Assembly: GCA_020746105.1 (NCBI GenBank)
Contig: CM036618.1
Coordinates: 106,342,622 to 106,406,621, forward strand
Reading direction: 5' to 3'
DNA from: Trogon surrucura
Taxonomy: Eukaryota > Chordata > Aves > Trogoniformes > Trogonidae
Length of the DNA: 64,000 bases
In this document: positions 12,129 through 24,930 of the stretch, piece by piece
Position numbering within the stretch: the first letter of the stretch is position 1
Layout: each line of letters opens with the position of its first letter
Position numbers and translations under genes: made by a program
Notes under the pieces: model-generated
Database searches by the model: none
Told to the model about the DNA's origin: nothing
What the model saw: only the letters and a program-made list of their open reading frames with translations

Positions 12129-12539
12129 AGCCCTGCAAAATCATTTGTATCTTCCCTGGCTTGACTGGGGATGTTTGTTCCTCTGTACGCAAGAAGATGG
12201 ATTCACTTGAGAAAGGAAACAAGGTGCCTTCCTAATTGTCCCTTATATCCTGTAAAAACTGCCTTACTGAGCCACCACACAACCCACTACATTTTTCCCT
12301 TGCACTGTGCCAGAAAAAGTGCTTTTCCCTGTTCCACAAAAATCTCCTTATAGCAGTCATGAGTAAATAGTTCACCCTCAAGGAAGGGTTAAAAATATTT
12401 CCAGATGAGCTTCCACATGGGCAGCAGTTGAGAAAAATCTATTACAGGATTCTGACTACAGGATATGCAATAACAGTAAATTAACCATCCTACAAAGAAT
12501 TCAATGTTATTGCAAGGCCTTTCAACGTGCACGTCAATT
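12129..12539. other. Unique DNA without a gene
   Basis: Nothing recognisable beyond two 60-codon open frames (12171-12353 plus and, mostly here, 12389-12571 minus) that look like chance. Confidence 0.35.
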
Positions 12540-12710
12540 AGGAGAGCACAAAGACTCAAGAAAAGAAGCAATAATTGCTGCTGAGATTGAGGTGGGGCTA
12601 ATGATGACTAATGCACTTGTTATGGAACATTCTTCAATTAATTCCCCTGGGGAGGCAGTAAATCTTGTTATCTAATCTTACACAGACGTCCCTAACCTGC
12701 ATTTATTTTC
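12540..12710. promoter_or_regulatory. Weak candidate conserved non-coding element
   Basis: A short non-coding block with clustered homeodomain-like cores (AATAATTGC, GCTAATGATGACTAATGC, TCAATTAATTCC) and a TTATCTAATC GATA-like site, unlike the surrounding loose sequence. Inference from motif texture only. Confidence 0.22.
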
Positions 12711-13559
12711 AAAAAGTATGCTAGGCACTTTCTACGCATCGAGGAAGCCAAAATGTATATGGTTTTCTGTGAGAAAGACAGTTGAGGTATATCTGTTGCA
12801 GAATGGCAGAAATTCTGCAAGGTGAGAGGGAAACTCGAATATACAATATATTGCACAAACATGCCTAGAAGTCCAAAACACAGTGAATTTGGAATAGGAC
12901 CTCATCTCACAGTCACATCAAGATGGAGAATTGCTTCTCTCCTCGAAGGAAACCTGAGAGAGTAGATTTTCAGCTACACCAAGAATGAAGACTAAATATC
13001 GTCCATAGAGAATTCTAACAACGGTTTACAGCATGATTGCAAAAAAAAATTTTAAAAAATGCTTATTGTAATTCTTTGAGAGGAAAGTACTGTTCATGTG
13101 GAATATTCTCTGAAGAGATCTTGGAAATCATTATAGTCCATTTGATAATATATTGCCTAATAATAGTTTCCTCTTCCCTCGTGCTCCCTCTGGTTGCAAT
13201 GATTCATGATGAATTCATACTACATGATGAAGTCATCTGACAATCTTTGAATAATGATTTAAAATGTGAATACCATTTATTTTTCTGGCTCAATTGCAAG
13301 AGGGAGCTAATAAGATAAACAATAAACACCTCAATATTTCATAGGTACTCTTCTCTGCAGCAAAAGGTATATACAGGCGAAACAGGGGAGAAGGGCTGTA
13401 AATAATAAAAACATAGCAGATAAAATATTTGCTTTATCGAGAAACTACCATTTATTCCAGCTGTGTTTTGAAAGGCTCTATATTAACTTCAGGAATTTAG
13501 CCTTTATCTTAGGTAAGATTTTAATCAAACAAGACCAGGAAACTCACTGAATGCTGTCA
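12711..13559. other. AT-rich unique DNA
   Basis: A-rich at 13038-13060, then an AT-rich stretch with a TGATGA/ATCATG-rich segment at 13198-13240. No gene or transposon recognised. Confidence 0.35.
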
Positions 13560-13690
13560 CCAATATATAACATGTTTGAGCAGATCTGGGAGAATTAAAT
13601 GCAAACTTCACATAATTGGTGAAAAATAATTGCCGCTGCTCACATTAGGGATAATGTGCAGCTGTTTAAAATTGGACGGATACTAAAGCC
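13560..13690. promoter_or_regulatory. Weak candidate conserved non-coding element
   Basis: Contains ATTAAATGCAAAC (octamer-like), CATAATTGG, AATAATTGCC and GCAGCTG (E-box) within about 100 bp, with no coding frame. Suggestive only. Confidence 0.22.
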
Positions 13691-13984
13691 ATACCTGCAT
13701 ATTGCCTAGAAGCTTGAATAGTTACTAGCTTTGACTTTGGGGGTTTTTTATCCTGTGAGGAGGATTTTGGTTAGCTGAAAAATATCTAGCCTGTACAGTT
13801 GCCCTTGTGGAAGTGCATCTGTAACATGTTTGGTCTTCTTAGTTCTAGTTTAGAGTTCCACTCCAAAGAAATGTGCAATTGCCTTGATGTTAACACGTGC
13901 TGAACACTAGAAGACCTCAAGTACTGGGAGGGCCCATATTGCCAGACTTCAGCCATTCACCTGTGACATTTAGGCTACCGTTGC

Positions 13985-14380
13985 TCATGAAGACAGGCTG
14001 AAAGAGTTGAGGTTGTTCAGCTTTGAGAAGAAAAGTCTCTGAGGGCACCTTATAGCTGCCTTTCAGTACATAAAGGGGGCCTACAGGAAAGAAGGGGAGG
14101 GACTTTTTATAAAGGCATGCGGTGATAGGACAAAGGGTAATGATTTTAAATTAAAAGAGGGTAGATTTCGACTAGATACAAGGAGGGATTTTTTTTTTAC
14201 AATGAGCGTGGTGAAAACAGTGGAACAGGTTCCCCAGATCCCCTGGAAACATTCAGGGTCAGGTTGGACAGGGCTCTGAGCAACCTGATCTAGTTAAAGA
14301 TGTCCCTGCTCACTGCAGGGGTGTTAGACTAGATCACCTTTAAAGATCCCTTTTAACCCAAAGCATTCTATGGTTCTATG
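13985..14380 (+). mobile_element. CR1 LINE 3' tail
   Basis: A CR1 copy of about 395 bp. It starts at the ORF2 C-terminal region (gaagacaggctgaaagagtt, then ggttgttcagctttgagaag) and ends at 14363-14380 with CATTCTATGGTTCTATG. The coding part is interrupted by stops and by an expanded T run at 14190-14199. The 3' UTR phrase caacctgatctagttaaaga...ccctgct is easily recognised. It is 5'-truncated and older-looking than the tails at 61.6-62.5 kb. Confidence 0.93.
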
Positions 14381-17300
14381 TTTAGAGATCCAGGAAAACC
14401 TCTGCCACACTTCTGCCTTCCTTCCTTTTTCAGTAAACTGCCAAGATAGAGCATCAAGAAGGATCAAAGTAGCCTTGGAGGCCAGGCATCCACCCATGGC
14501 TCATCCCATACGGGCATTTGGGATCCAGCTCTTCATCCAGATCAGCTCCACAGAGTTTCTTTTCCAGATCGATGCTCCAACTGCTCCTAACATTTGGAAG
14601 GGGACATGCCTCTGTCTTATCTCTGCTATTCTGTTCTTACTGGCTTTTGCTTTACTGGTAACGAAGGGCTCTACTGTACAGGCAAGCATAAGGACAATAT
14701 TTGTGTATATGAGAGAAGGGGAGCTAAACAGTCCCAGACTACCAAGGATAAGAAGTTTATAAAATAATGCATACAGACAGAAAAACATAAAATTCAAATG
14801 CCTTGAAAAAAAACAAACCACCAAATTCAATTTCCACTTACTCACAGTACAGCATGAAACACACAGGAACCCCTCTTTTTCTTTTCTTCATTAAGATCAG
14901 TCAAAACCTGTGCTTAAAAGACCTTCAGTATTTAACGCAGAAATGAGATACTCATTAAATGTTTGTTCTTTAAAAACTCTCACTCTGTAAAGGGAATTCA
15001 ATCTGGTTCTCTTTAGGTCCCCACGCCAAAGGGCCTTATGGCAGGTTCCTCATAAGCAAGCTCTAACTAGTTCTGCTTGCTGAAAGCATAATGTGGAAAA
15101 AAGCACATTTATTTGAAAAACAAATCTTGAAAGTTTAGCCATTAGCCTCAATGCCAATAAAATCTTCTGGTTCAGTCTGGAGTCTCTCAGGGGTAAATGT
15201 ACAGGTGCTAAGTGCTGAGCAGCTGCAGCAAGTGATGAATTTAAGGGAATGGTATGAAGTTTAAAAACCAAGATGACCAAATGAGATACATTTTACAATC
15301 AAAGCCAAGCTTATGTAAAAATTAGAATGCCTTTATAGATGTTTTTGTTTTTCCCCTGAGCCTTCTAAAATCAGTATGGCAGCTAATGCAGAGCTAATGG
15401 TGAAAGTATTGAGTATTTTGGGCAAGTTCTGGCTCAGTGAAAAGCTGAAACATAAAACATTTGTGGACTATTACTATTTTTAACGCGTGTGATAGAATGA
15501 AAGACACAAGATCAGTGCTCATACCCGACTCATTTATGTAAAAGCCTCCTCATTTTACTCAGATGGCCCTAAGAAGCTACATAGTGAGTGCAAACAAAAT
15601 TTGAACAAATGCTTTTGCCTTGTCAGAAAGGTATAAAGGAGCTTTAACATTACTCACATTCTTACCCTGTGAATACAAAATTACTGGATTCAATTAAGTG
15701 TGTCTATGCTAGTGCAGTGTTAGCCACAAACTGATGCAGAAATAATCCCGCTTCTTGACCTGAGAATTTGTGGCTGTAAGTATTACATTATCACAATTTA
15801 GAGTCCAACTAACAAGTCAGTTCATCCATCCATCCATGCAGGAGAGCTCAAGGAGCTCAGTGGGTGCCTTGCCACAGCACCAGGTGGGAGAGGGAAGAAC
15901 CCTGTACTTAGACACGCTGTGAGAGTGGAAGATAGCTCCAATACATGATGTTGTGTTATAAACTCAAACTGAGAAAGAGCCTTTGTGATACATTTTTTGA
16001 GGAGGCAGAGCAACTTGCATTTGTCTATTTGTTGAATAACCTCCTCACAGTAGCACAAATGGTAAACCTTATACCTTTTTCCCCTATTTAAACACCTGCC
16101 TCTGTTACCTACATGCCAGGCTCACCGTGAAATTTCCTCCAAGCTGTGTGTGGCCCCTGCCAATACCACAGCCTGGTGCAGTTGACAGAAGAGTTCCTAT
16201 AGCCTTCCAGAGAAGCAGGAACCAGGCCAGTCTTGAAGCAAAAGCCATATACTAAAAACATCAGTCTTCCTTTAAAAATGATCAGTCTAAACGTACATAT
16301 TGGACCAACCACCACCAATATGTTTTGCTTTCATTTTTCTTACAGGAAAAATTAAACAGCTCATTTAATGAATTAGTGATTTTCTCTTCCATCATTAAGT
16401 CATTTCTAGAAAGAAAAAAATACTTCAACTCCAACCATATATTTATCATGTTTAGTGCAAAATAAATCCCATACCAGTTCTTCTATCCTAGGCTTCCCGA
16501 ACTCTTGTACACGCTTTATAAACACTATTAATCATGCAGAACCTGTCAGCAGCGTTAGCAGAGCACATAATGTATTTGGAACATTTGCAGCATAACAGCT
16601 TTGAATGTAAAGGTCACCATCTCCACATTAACTCCATCAAAATAATTGGGTAATTTTCCTTTAAAAATACACAAAACAGTTTCTCCCGGTGATCCCATGT
16701 GGCAGCTGAATCTGACATCTGTGAAAGAAAGCATGGAGCTGCGTGTATAGTATCACAAAGCTGCACGGAAGATCAAAAGACTGTATTTGCTTATGTTAGC
16801 TCACAAACAGAGGAATGTCAGATCCACGAACTACACCAATGCATCCAAGTCAAGCCCATGCAAGGGAGGCATTTTTTGCAGGAATGATACGGCCCTTGCC
16901 CGTCAGTGAGTGGGATCCAGCTGGTCTGCAGAGCTCCCAAGGAGTTACCGTGGCTCAATAAAGCCATGAAGTCGCTTTCCTTCCTCCTCTTCCTTCTGCT
17001 GGGAGTGACCGTGGATCTCCTCTGCTGGGCAAGGGATTGGAGGCTGACCTCCTCTGAAGGCACGCCAGCGCTGCTAATCAACTAGCGGGGAAGCTGTCAG
17101 CGTTTCTTCCTCTCCTCTCCCCCAGCTCCTTCGGCTCTGCCTGTCCCACGCCCCAGGGCTGCACCTCATCCTTGTGCTTCTCTCTACAACAGCTTGCTGC
17201 CGACTAAGGGTTAGGCAGCCACAGGTACGTGTCTGCTCTTATAAATAAAATAGTAACGAATGGACGGCAAAGAGAAGGGATTGGCTGTCTCCTCCACCCT

Positions 17301-20204
17301 TGCTAGCACAAAGCCCTCAGCCCCAGCCCTCACACAGAAAAAATATCATTCTGAAAATCAGGGCAAGCTGTTTGGTCACGGTGGGTGTTTCATTTACCTT
17401 TTTATCACACTTTTGGATGCGTGTGAATGTGTTGAAACAAGGTCTGGGTCTTGTCCCAGGTATTATATACAAGTGAAAAGTCCTTGAGAGTTAAAGAAAC
17501 AAATCCAAGCCATTAATGTGCTGGGGATTTCCACAGTTTAGGCAGCAGTACTAATTCCTAGCACAGTTGCAATCAAACCTAGGCTGGCTGCAAATATTCT
17601 GTACTGATGGGTCTAACAGGCAGCTCTCGAGGGTGACCTCCGGGCTTTGAATTTCATGTCAGTCAGCCTCTAACATGCTATGGGCGCCGTTTGAAGGTAA
17701 GAGAGATTTAAATTTTAAACAAGCCCTTAGATACAACGTGCTCTTGTAGTAGCATGGGTTCTAGCAAGGACATTACACACAAATACACCCACATCACATG
17801 GCCAATTTTATGGAGAAATGATCTGATTCAGGATAAGACAAACTTGTGACATTTTAGTGATATTCCCTTTTTTTCATACTTGGTGGAAAGAAACTTCCCA
17901 CAACTTCGTTCTTAATGCTTTTATAAAAAAAGGCTGTTTCGGGACTTACTGTCCGACTATTCTCCACCATGATACACTGACGCAGCCCTAGCCCACAGTT
18001 TTGTAGAATGGAAACTGAAAGTTCTTTGCATACCCAAGATTTACCTTTTTTAGGTCAAGATTCTTATATATGAGAAGCACAAGATGAAATTATTGCATCA
18101 TATATCCCCCATTTTAGCAGTGGGGAGACTACTGGGCCTTGCATATAACTCCAAAAGGCTGATATGTTTTCCTTCCCATGAATCAATAGAATATTATTAA
18201 TATAATAAAAAAATCCTCAAAAAATGTCCAAAGCAGCCATAACAAACTAGAAGCTAAGTATTGCTTCTCCTTGACGTATAATCACACTTCAAAAAAAGGA
18301 TTTGTAGATGGAAAGCCACAAAACACCACCAGACAGAATGAGTGCTGTCATGAGAAAACAAACACGTGCACTTTTATCTACCAGCTATGTCCATTGCTGC
18401 AAACACCAAGATTCTTCCAAATAAAACAAATTGGGAACCAACAGAGGCTTCTCTACTGCACGCTTCTACTCATCAGAAGATATAAATACTTTATCAAGTT
18501 AGCTGTATAAGCTATGTAATTTTATGTAGTCAAAAGTCAAAGTAATAAATGGATTCCAGCCAGTGCATCAGTTTTGCCTTTCTCAAATTTGTTACCCTGG
18601 ATTCTGAAGGGTGACTCTCGTCATCTGGGGTCTGCTCTAGTGAAAGGTTTCCACGTGCTGGGTACTTCAAGGAGTGGTTTGCACCCAGGTATCTCCTTCA
18701 CAGTCAGCCATCTTCTTCTAGCTTTAAAATAACTCCTTTCAGGATAACTTTGAGAGAACACACTAACGTGCCATGCACACCCCTCAGAGCCAAGTTAGCA
18801 TATGTTTTACCATGGGTTAGAGACATGAAGAAATATATCTTCCACTATTTGTGTTCTGAACTGAGAGTTTTATGCACAGCAAACATAAACCTGTCTGAAT
18901 GAGCTGATGTTAGAGAGGAGAGTCAAAATACTCAGCTCATGAGGACAACCAGTGCTACTGATAGAATCTTCATGGAAACATAAGTAATGAAATCACCTAA
19001 ATCTGTCCAAATGGTGCACTGGAAAATTCATCAAGTCTTTTGTACCCAAGGAAATAACCAGAAATAGATTCTTCCATCAACACTGAATTCTCATCTAACA
19101 CGCTGGTGTTTCTGAATTTCCTAGTGTCCTCATCCCTAGATAAGGTCACCGTGTCCTCCTTGGCATTGCAAATCTTTCCCTTCCTAGTAGCGGGCTAGGC
19201 CAAGTTGCTCTTGCACTGGCCTTACATGGTGTGGTGGGAGAAAAAATCTTGTAGTTCACAGCCATTTGATTCACTGCTCTCACTTTTCACAAGTGCAAAT
19301 AGCTTAGATTTTGCACAAGAAAACTGGCCTTCGGCCACCAACTTATTTTCAAATAACCTTGGATCACTCTGACCATTACCCAAATCCAAATCCAAGACGG
19401 AGCGAGGGATGAGGCTTGGCATTTTGCTGTTCATCCCTTCTACTGTCCAGGGACCACTTTTATGCCATAAAACTATACCTACAAAGGGAATCAGACAGGG
19501 AAACAAGCACACAGTCTCAACATGTTGGGAAAGAGGTAGCGAGAGGGGTCTGTTCAGGAGATTTCTTTTGACACAGCACACAGCAGCTGCTGTTCATGCT
19601 GTCACGGTCACAGAGAAGAACTGCCCTTTGGCCTCCCTGTCAAGCTTTGTTGAGTCCAAATGCAAAGCCAAGATGCCGAGCACAAAATCCTGGCCCCACA
19701 GAAGGAAATAACCATTCTCTCCCAATGTCCAGCCTCAGGGACAGGGTTTCAGCTTCAGGCTTTGCCATTAGCTCAGCACGTTACCCCCAAACCATGCAGT
19801 CCCATCACCTTTTCCAGTTTTCCCCTTGCACAGAAGAGGCACATTTCCACCCCTGTGTGATCTGCTTCAAGGTAAAGGGTTCAAAACACCCGTGGCTGCT
19901 GTTGTGCTCCTCTCGCATGAAGCAGAAAGGAGGATGCTGAAGCTGGGGCTGCAGGACAGGCTAGTGCTTCTGATAAATACAATAAAAGCCGTCCCAGCAA
20001 TCAGTAAACAGTGGTATAATTAGCAAATGTTTTTCTATTTACTTCCTTCAATATGCAATAGGGGGAAATGAAATAAAATGTCAAGGACTTCATCAAACAG
20101 ATGGTTCTGCACTTATTATTTTTCTCCGCTGTATTGTTTGCGTCAACTAAAGAAGAAACTCCTTTACGAAGTGTGACTCATGGATTCCTGGGAAGCTGCA
20201 TTCT
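14381..20204. other. Unique DNA without a recognisable gene
   Basis: About 5.8 kb of non-repetitive sequence. A 130-codon frame (14370-14762) starts in the CR1 tail and continues into unique DNA; one 20-residue run is hydrophobic, but the frame has no family match and its origin in a transposon tail argues against a gene. A short ATCC repeat lies at 15824-15836. A splice-like acceptor/donor pair sits at 17193-17224. The segment 19220-20030 is slightly GC-richer, with overlapping frames in all phases. No transposon recognised. Confidence 0.4.
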
Positions 20205-20249
20205 CAGCAGGGGAGGACAGCAGGGGAGGACAGGAAAGGGGAGGGGAGA
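20205..20249. repeat. Purine-rich tract with 13-bp direct duplication
   Basis: The unit AGCAGGGGAGGAC occurs twice in tandem and is followed by further A/G-only sequence (AGGAAAGGGGAGGGGAGAGG). One strand is almost pure purine. Confidence 0.6.
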
Positions 20250-20430
20250 GGACTCAGCTCATGAGCTTTTATTAGGAGTATTATTATGTCTCATTAATTA
20301 ATCTGACCGCCGCTTTAGTGACGTCTCGGTCTCATTTCACAGGAAAAAATTACTCTGGATTGCCAAGTTAAATAGACAATTACAGGAAGACCAAATTATG
20401 CCTACATTGCATTCCCTCAGGGCACCAGGC
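20250..20430. promoter_or_regulatory. Candidate conserved non-coding element with homeodomain and CRE-like sites
   Basis: A compact non-coding block containing the palindromic homeodomain core ATTAATTAAT at 20293-20302, a CRE-like TGACGTC at 20319-20325, TAAATAGACAATTACAG further on, and GAGCTTTTATTAGG upstream. CpG-containing sites survive here although CpG is depleted in the surroundings, which hints at selection. Not tested by alignment. Confidence 0.3.
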
Positions 20431-23400
20431 CAAGTTCATGTCAAATCCATAATAACTAGACTACCCTCACTAAAAACAGCTCCTGTGGACATACGTCATG
20501 AACCATTTGTAATCTACACAGAGGATGTATTGATCTTCCTTGGGCTTCCTTTCTCATAAACTCATAATAGCAAAGACAGGATTTTTAAGTATCTAACTCT
20601 TTGCAGCACATATGCAGAACATAAGCTGTGTTAACTCCAATAAGGCCTAATTAAAGAATAACCATTAGCTGTTTAATTTCCTTTTCCTATCCCAAGGGGC
20701 AGCTGCCTAGAGAGCAGGAGGAGAAGCTTAGTACATTTTGGTGGAGGAATAAAAAAAACCAAAACCCAATAACCACGCTTGTATTTTCCCTGAAGACAGA
20801 CATACAGGTAAAATCCAGGAAAAGTCTTTCTTTATCTGTTGAAAAAACACAACTTTCCAGATCTGCTTGGACTACAAGAGCTGGAAGACCCTGAGGAAAA
20901 GAAGGGATGTGAACCAATGTGCCCAAGAGAATGCAACTCTCTTAAAAACTAGTTGACGTCAGGACGGCTTACGCCTTCAAACCTCACTATCGTAGTTCCT
21001 TCTCCCACCTGCAACCCCCAGCTCTTTGTCTATTCTTTCTCTCTTCCCCTCACGTGCATGTCTGCCTTTTTCTCCTCGCCCCCATCTGATGGTTACCAGC
21101 TGGATGGGGCCACATTGTCCCCAGTACTGGTATGTTCCCTGACTGGTCCCCCTCAGCTCTGGTGCTTTGGAGCCCCCTTTCAAGCACAGGTTTCCTTACT
21201 CAGGGCAATGAGTGCCAGTGGCTCTAGAAAAACTGGTGTCAGTTGAACCAGGGCACCAGGAGCCTGACACAATCATGATGGAACAAACTCTCCTCCTTCC
21301 TCCCAGTCCCGATTCTTCTTAGTACTTCTCTCAGGTCAATCATAATTTGCTTTTTTGTTATTCCCTGGCTTAACCTTCACCTACGAAGAAACTTGTTGCA
21401 CGACACTGCACCCTCCTCATCTGCCCCGAGCACACACCCAGCCTGCTGCATCTGCCCAGTGCAGGAGATGTGGGTTGCCCTCCCTTCTCTGGCATGCTTT
21501 TCCTCATCAGAGGATGCACAGTCTCTTGTTCCCTTTCCCTCAAAAGTGGAGGTGAGCTGCGCTCCGTGTGGCTTGGTCACCACTCGGAACTGGTAGGTCC
21601 CTGCTGCCACTAGCAGGCTCATCACTGACAGCCATGGTAAAACCACCTGCAATGCAAACCCCAGCAGTTCACAGCTCACATGAAGAAATAACTCTTTCTT
21701 CCTCCCTCAGGTACACCTACATACCACTAAGCACACCATGGACTATTCTCTTCTGCTCCACACACCAAGATACACACACACATTCCTTGTGCCATGCTCC
21801 CATCACCTCTTTCCCCTGTTGAATAGGGTTTTTTTGAGGGTTTTTTTTGTAAAACAGTGAGAACAACTTAACCACATGGACAGCGTTCAGATCAAGCCCA
21901 TGAGGGGCAGCTGGCTGAGCATGAATGTGTCTGTCAGCCTGGCGTAAACTTTAGCGTGGTGTTGCACATCTATTCTGTTGTTCTTGGTCAGTGTCCTTGA
22001 CACACAGTTCATGCTAGTCAGGGCTGGCACAACAGAAAAGCACAACTACCTTCATGGAAATGCCTTCCAAGCTAGCGTGGGGGAATCCTGGAACAGGCTT
22101 TGCTTTTGCTTTCTTGCCTAATGCTGTACAAACAAGCAATGAGCGTTATTAAATATCTGTTTCTTTCTCAGGCTGTAACACTCTCTCCCCTCTTTCTCTC
22201 TACTGCCCTAGTTGAGGATTTTTCATTATCCAAGCCAACCGATTCAAGTGACAAAGCAGATCCCTTTGCAACGTGGTCTCCAGCCAAAACTGTGACCTTT
22301 CTAACAGCGAGGTGGAACGGCAGCATTTTAATCATCATGGTGCTTTTGTCTAGGAGCAAAGAAAATTGTTTTTCCTTCTTTAATAACCAAGCAGCTTTTT
22401 ACCTTCTGAGCACTTGCTTAGCATGGAGAAGAATAGCAATTTTGCAAAGTTGTCCAAAGTCGGTGATAAGACATTCTATGTTTTTCTCCAGCATTCATGA
22501 AATGCTTTGTCAATTTCTAAGAGCTCTTGCTAATCTTTCCTTTCAAAAACTACTGCTGGATCTTCAGATAGCATTGCTGAGCAGTGCAAGAATGCCTACA
22601 GCACCCTATGCTTTATTTGGAGATGCCTGAAGCATTCTTTCTTACTAATTTGAAAAGTTGATAATTCATTAAAAAGAGAAAATCCTAATGAAAAACAAAA
22701 ACTCTAGACAAGTCTTTGTAATGGATGCTGATCTGCAAAGGATTGCATGCTGATAAAGGCTTTCCTGTTCTAAAATAGCAATAGTAAGAGGTTGAGGCAT
22801 CAGCTTCTTGTTTGATTCTCAGCTCCAGCTCTAAGTGAAGGCATCCTGAGCCATGTTGCACTCTCCTTTACTTTGCTGGCTTTGGCCAATTTAATCTTGA
22901 TGATTTTCAAACAGAGTCTACCCATTCTGTAGTCACCACCTCCCTGCAAAATAACTGAAGGATTACTGGTGCAAAGGAGACTTTCCAACAGTGCAAAAGG
23001 AATTCTGAGCTAAGAAGGGAAACTGCACATAGCACGGAGCCCTCCCTCTTGATCGCTAATGTAAATATTAATTTATAGTTGTGCTTTGAAAAACCTTAAA
23101 TCACCTGGTATTAATATCCATAGAAAAACAGGGGGTCACATCTACAAATGCTAATAAAGGCTAACTTTCAAGTTGCAAAGTCAGAAATCTCTTTTTTTTT
23201 GTATCAAAAATAAATGTGTTCTGTACTTCAGCAGCAGCTTAGGCTACTTACCAAAGGATGTGTGTACCTACTTTGCAGTAGCATTATAGGGAATGAAAAA
23301 CCTACAGCGGTTGTAGCAGTAAAGGTTTCTTAAAGCTTAGAGCCTTCTCTTGGCTTCACCACTGGAGAAACTTGGAAATGAGGAAGAAAGGTTTGCAGAT

Positions 23401-24559
23401 TTGGGAAGGTGTGTGTTACCTTTTCCTTAAGGCATCTACATTATTTGATAATGAAGGTACAAAGAAGTCCAACAAGCCCCAACTCTTTCAGAAGGTATAG
23501 CCCACCCTGCACAGTGTCCCAGGTAGTAGCAGAGCTCTTTTTCTGCTGGTGTAGACTTCTGTCTCCTCTTCTACTCTGGCCAAATCACCTTCAGTTCCTT
23601 CTTTATTTTCAGTCTACTGCCCAGCAAAGAAGGTGTTTATAAGGACAGTAGCTGCCGAGGTTCACAAGTCAATGGCATAATCTTCTGGAGCACGTTTTCT
23701 CCAAAGAGCCCTGCCTCTCTTTATGGTCACCCTGCCAATCAGTGGTGCTATGGAGAACGTGTTTACAGGCAGAGGTGCTGAAGCACTTCTCCTCTGGTAG
23801 TGTTATGCAGTTGTAAAAGTCATCATGTAATGTCTCACTTCTCCAAAGCAGGTGATGTCATGTAGCATGATGAAGATGCTGTCTGGTGTGTATTCCTCCA
23901 GCAGGCCAGGAAGAACACGTGTCACCAATATTTCTGCTTCAGCTCCATCAGCACCTGGTTGTTATTTCTGCAAGTTCCTGTGTTACTTTTCTTCCATATA
24001 CTCAAAAAATCCACTGCACGTTGTCTATCTTACGTAGGTTGCCACAATCAATGCATTTGTCCAATGGATGCAAGAAAAAGTGAATAAATTAACAGCAAGT
24101 AACAATGCTTTTTCCAGAAGAGGAAATATACATTTTTTTTTGTGGCTCACAAGATACTCTATGTGTTGTATCTCTTAATGCTTTCTCTTTTACAAGGGTA
24201 TAGCAGGAAGGACTCAACTTCTGGCCCATTAGAGTGAGCCATGGCAGTATGCTTAAGTGTGGTGGGACAGAATGAATATACATTTGTTCCAAACGCTGTC
24301 AAGTAAATATTAATACTGGGGACAAGAAGGAATCACACTGCAAATAAGCTGAGAATAGGGAATCTGTCAGAGGACATCAGAGTCAGAATGAGATATCAGA
24401 CTGGGCTTGTGATGCTTACTGCATAGAGGACTTGTCCTTTTATCTCTTTCAGTATAAAAAAAAATTCAAAAGAGCACTGCTTTCCTTGAAAAGGAGGAGT
24501 TGCTAAGATGTTAGATGAAGAAAAAGCATTGTCTTTTGTTTACTCAGCCCCTGCTTGTT
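20431..24559. other. Unique DNA without a recognisable gene
   Basis: A full CRE palindrome lies at 20954-20961. The interval 21000-21820 is pyrimidine-rich on the plus strand with overlapping Pro/Ser-type frames. A 176-codon plus-strand frame at 22100-22630 is the longest here; its Leu/Ser/Phe-rich translation matches no family I know. The rest shows no transposon or RNA gene. Confidence 0.4.
20954..20961. promoter_or_regulatory. Full-length CRE palindrome TGACGTCA
   Basis: An exact match to the 8-bp cAMP-response element bound by CREB/ATF proteins. It lies in unique DNA with no promoter features visible nearby, so it may be chance or part of an enhancer. Confidence 0.25.
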
Positions 24560-24930
24560 TAACCCACGAGAGAAGCTTGCACATAGTCCAGTTAATGCTT
24601 TATCATTCATGTCCCTTATCACGCACTGAGGGCACGTTTTGTGCATGAGTCATAATTAGCTTGTTTGTATAATACTAAAAGGAAAACAAACAGCCCCATA
24701 TCTCCTTGTCACACTAACAATAAGCTGACACATAGTTAATCAAAATAGAGGATGCTGTATTAATTCAAAGAGGTCGACTTTCAAGAGGGACAATTGAAAA
24801 GTCCTTCCAGAGCAGTTAGTCACTCAGGCGGAGTTCAGCCAAACACAAGATAAAATTTGTCACATTCATTCCAGAATTAATTATTTCTCAGAAATTATTA
24901 GAGTTTACTTTAACCTATTTCCAGACTTCG
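24560..24930. promoter_or_regulatory. Candidate conserved non-coding element
   Basis: A 370-bp non-coding block with several homeodomain-like cores: CCAGTTAATGC near 24590, CATAATTAGC at 24651-24660, ATAGTTAATCAAAA near 24733, GTATTAATTCAAAG near 24757 and AGAATTAATTATTTC at 24873-24887. Also TTATCATTCATG and CTTATCACG GATA-like sites. No repeat and no sustained frame. The density of such motifs exceeds the surrounding sequence. Confidence 0.3.

Noticed and set aside
14370..14762. Open frame with a 20-residue hydrophobic segment, possible membrane protein
   Set aside because: It starts inside the CR1 tail and continues into unique DNA, so its apparent start is not that of a gene.
22100..22630. 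Open frame of 176 codons, plus strand
   Set aside because: The Leu/Ser/Phe-rich translation matches no family I recognise and the sequence gives no sign of exon structure; plausible as chance.
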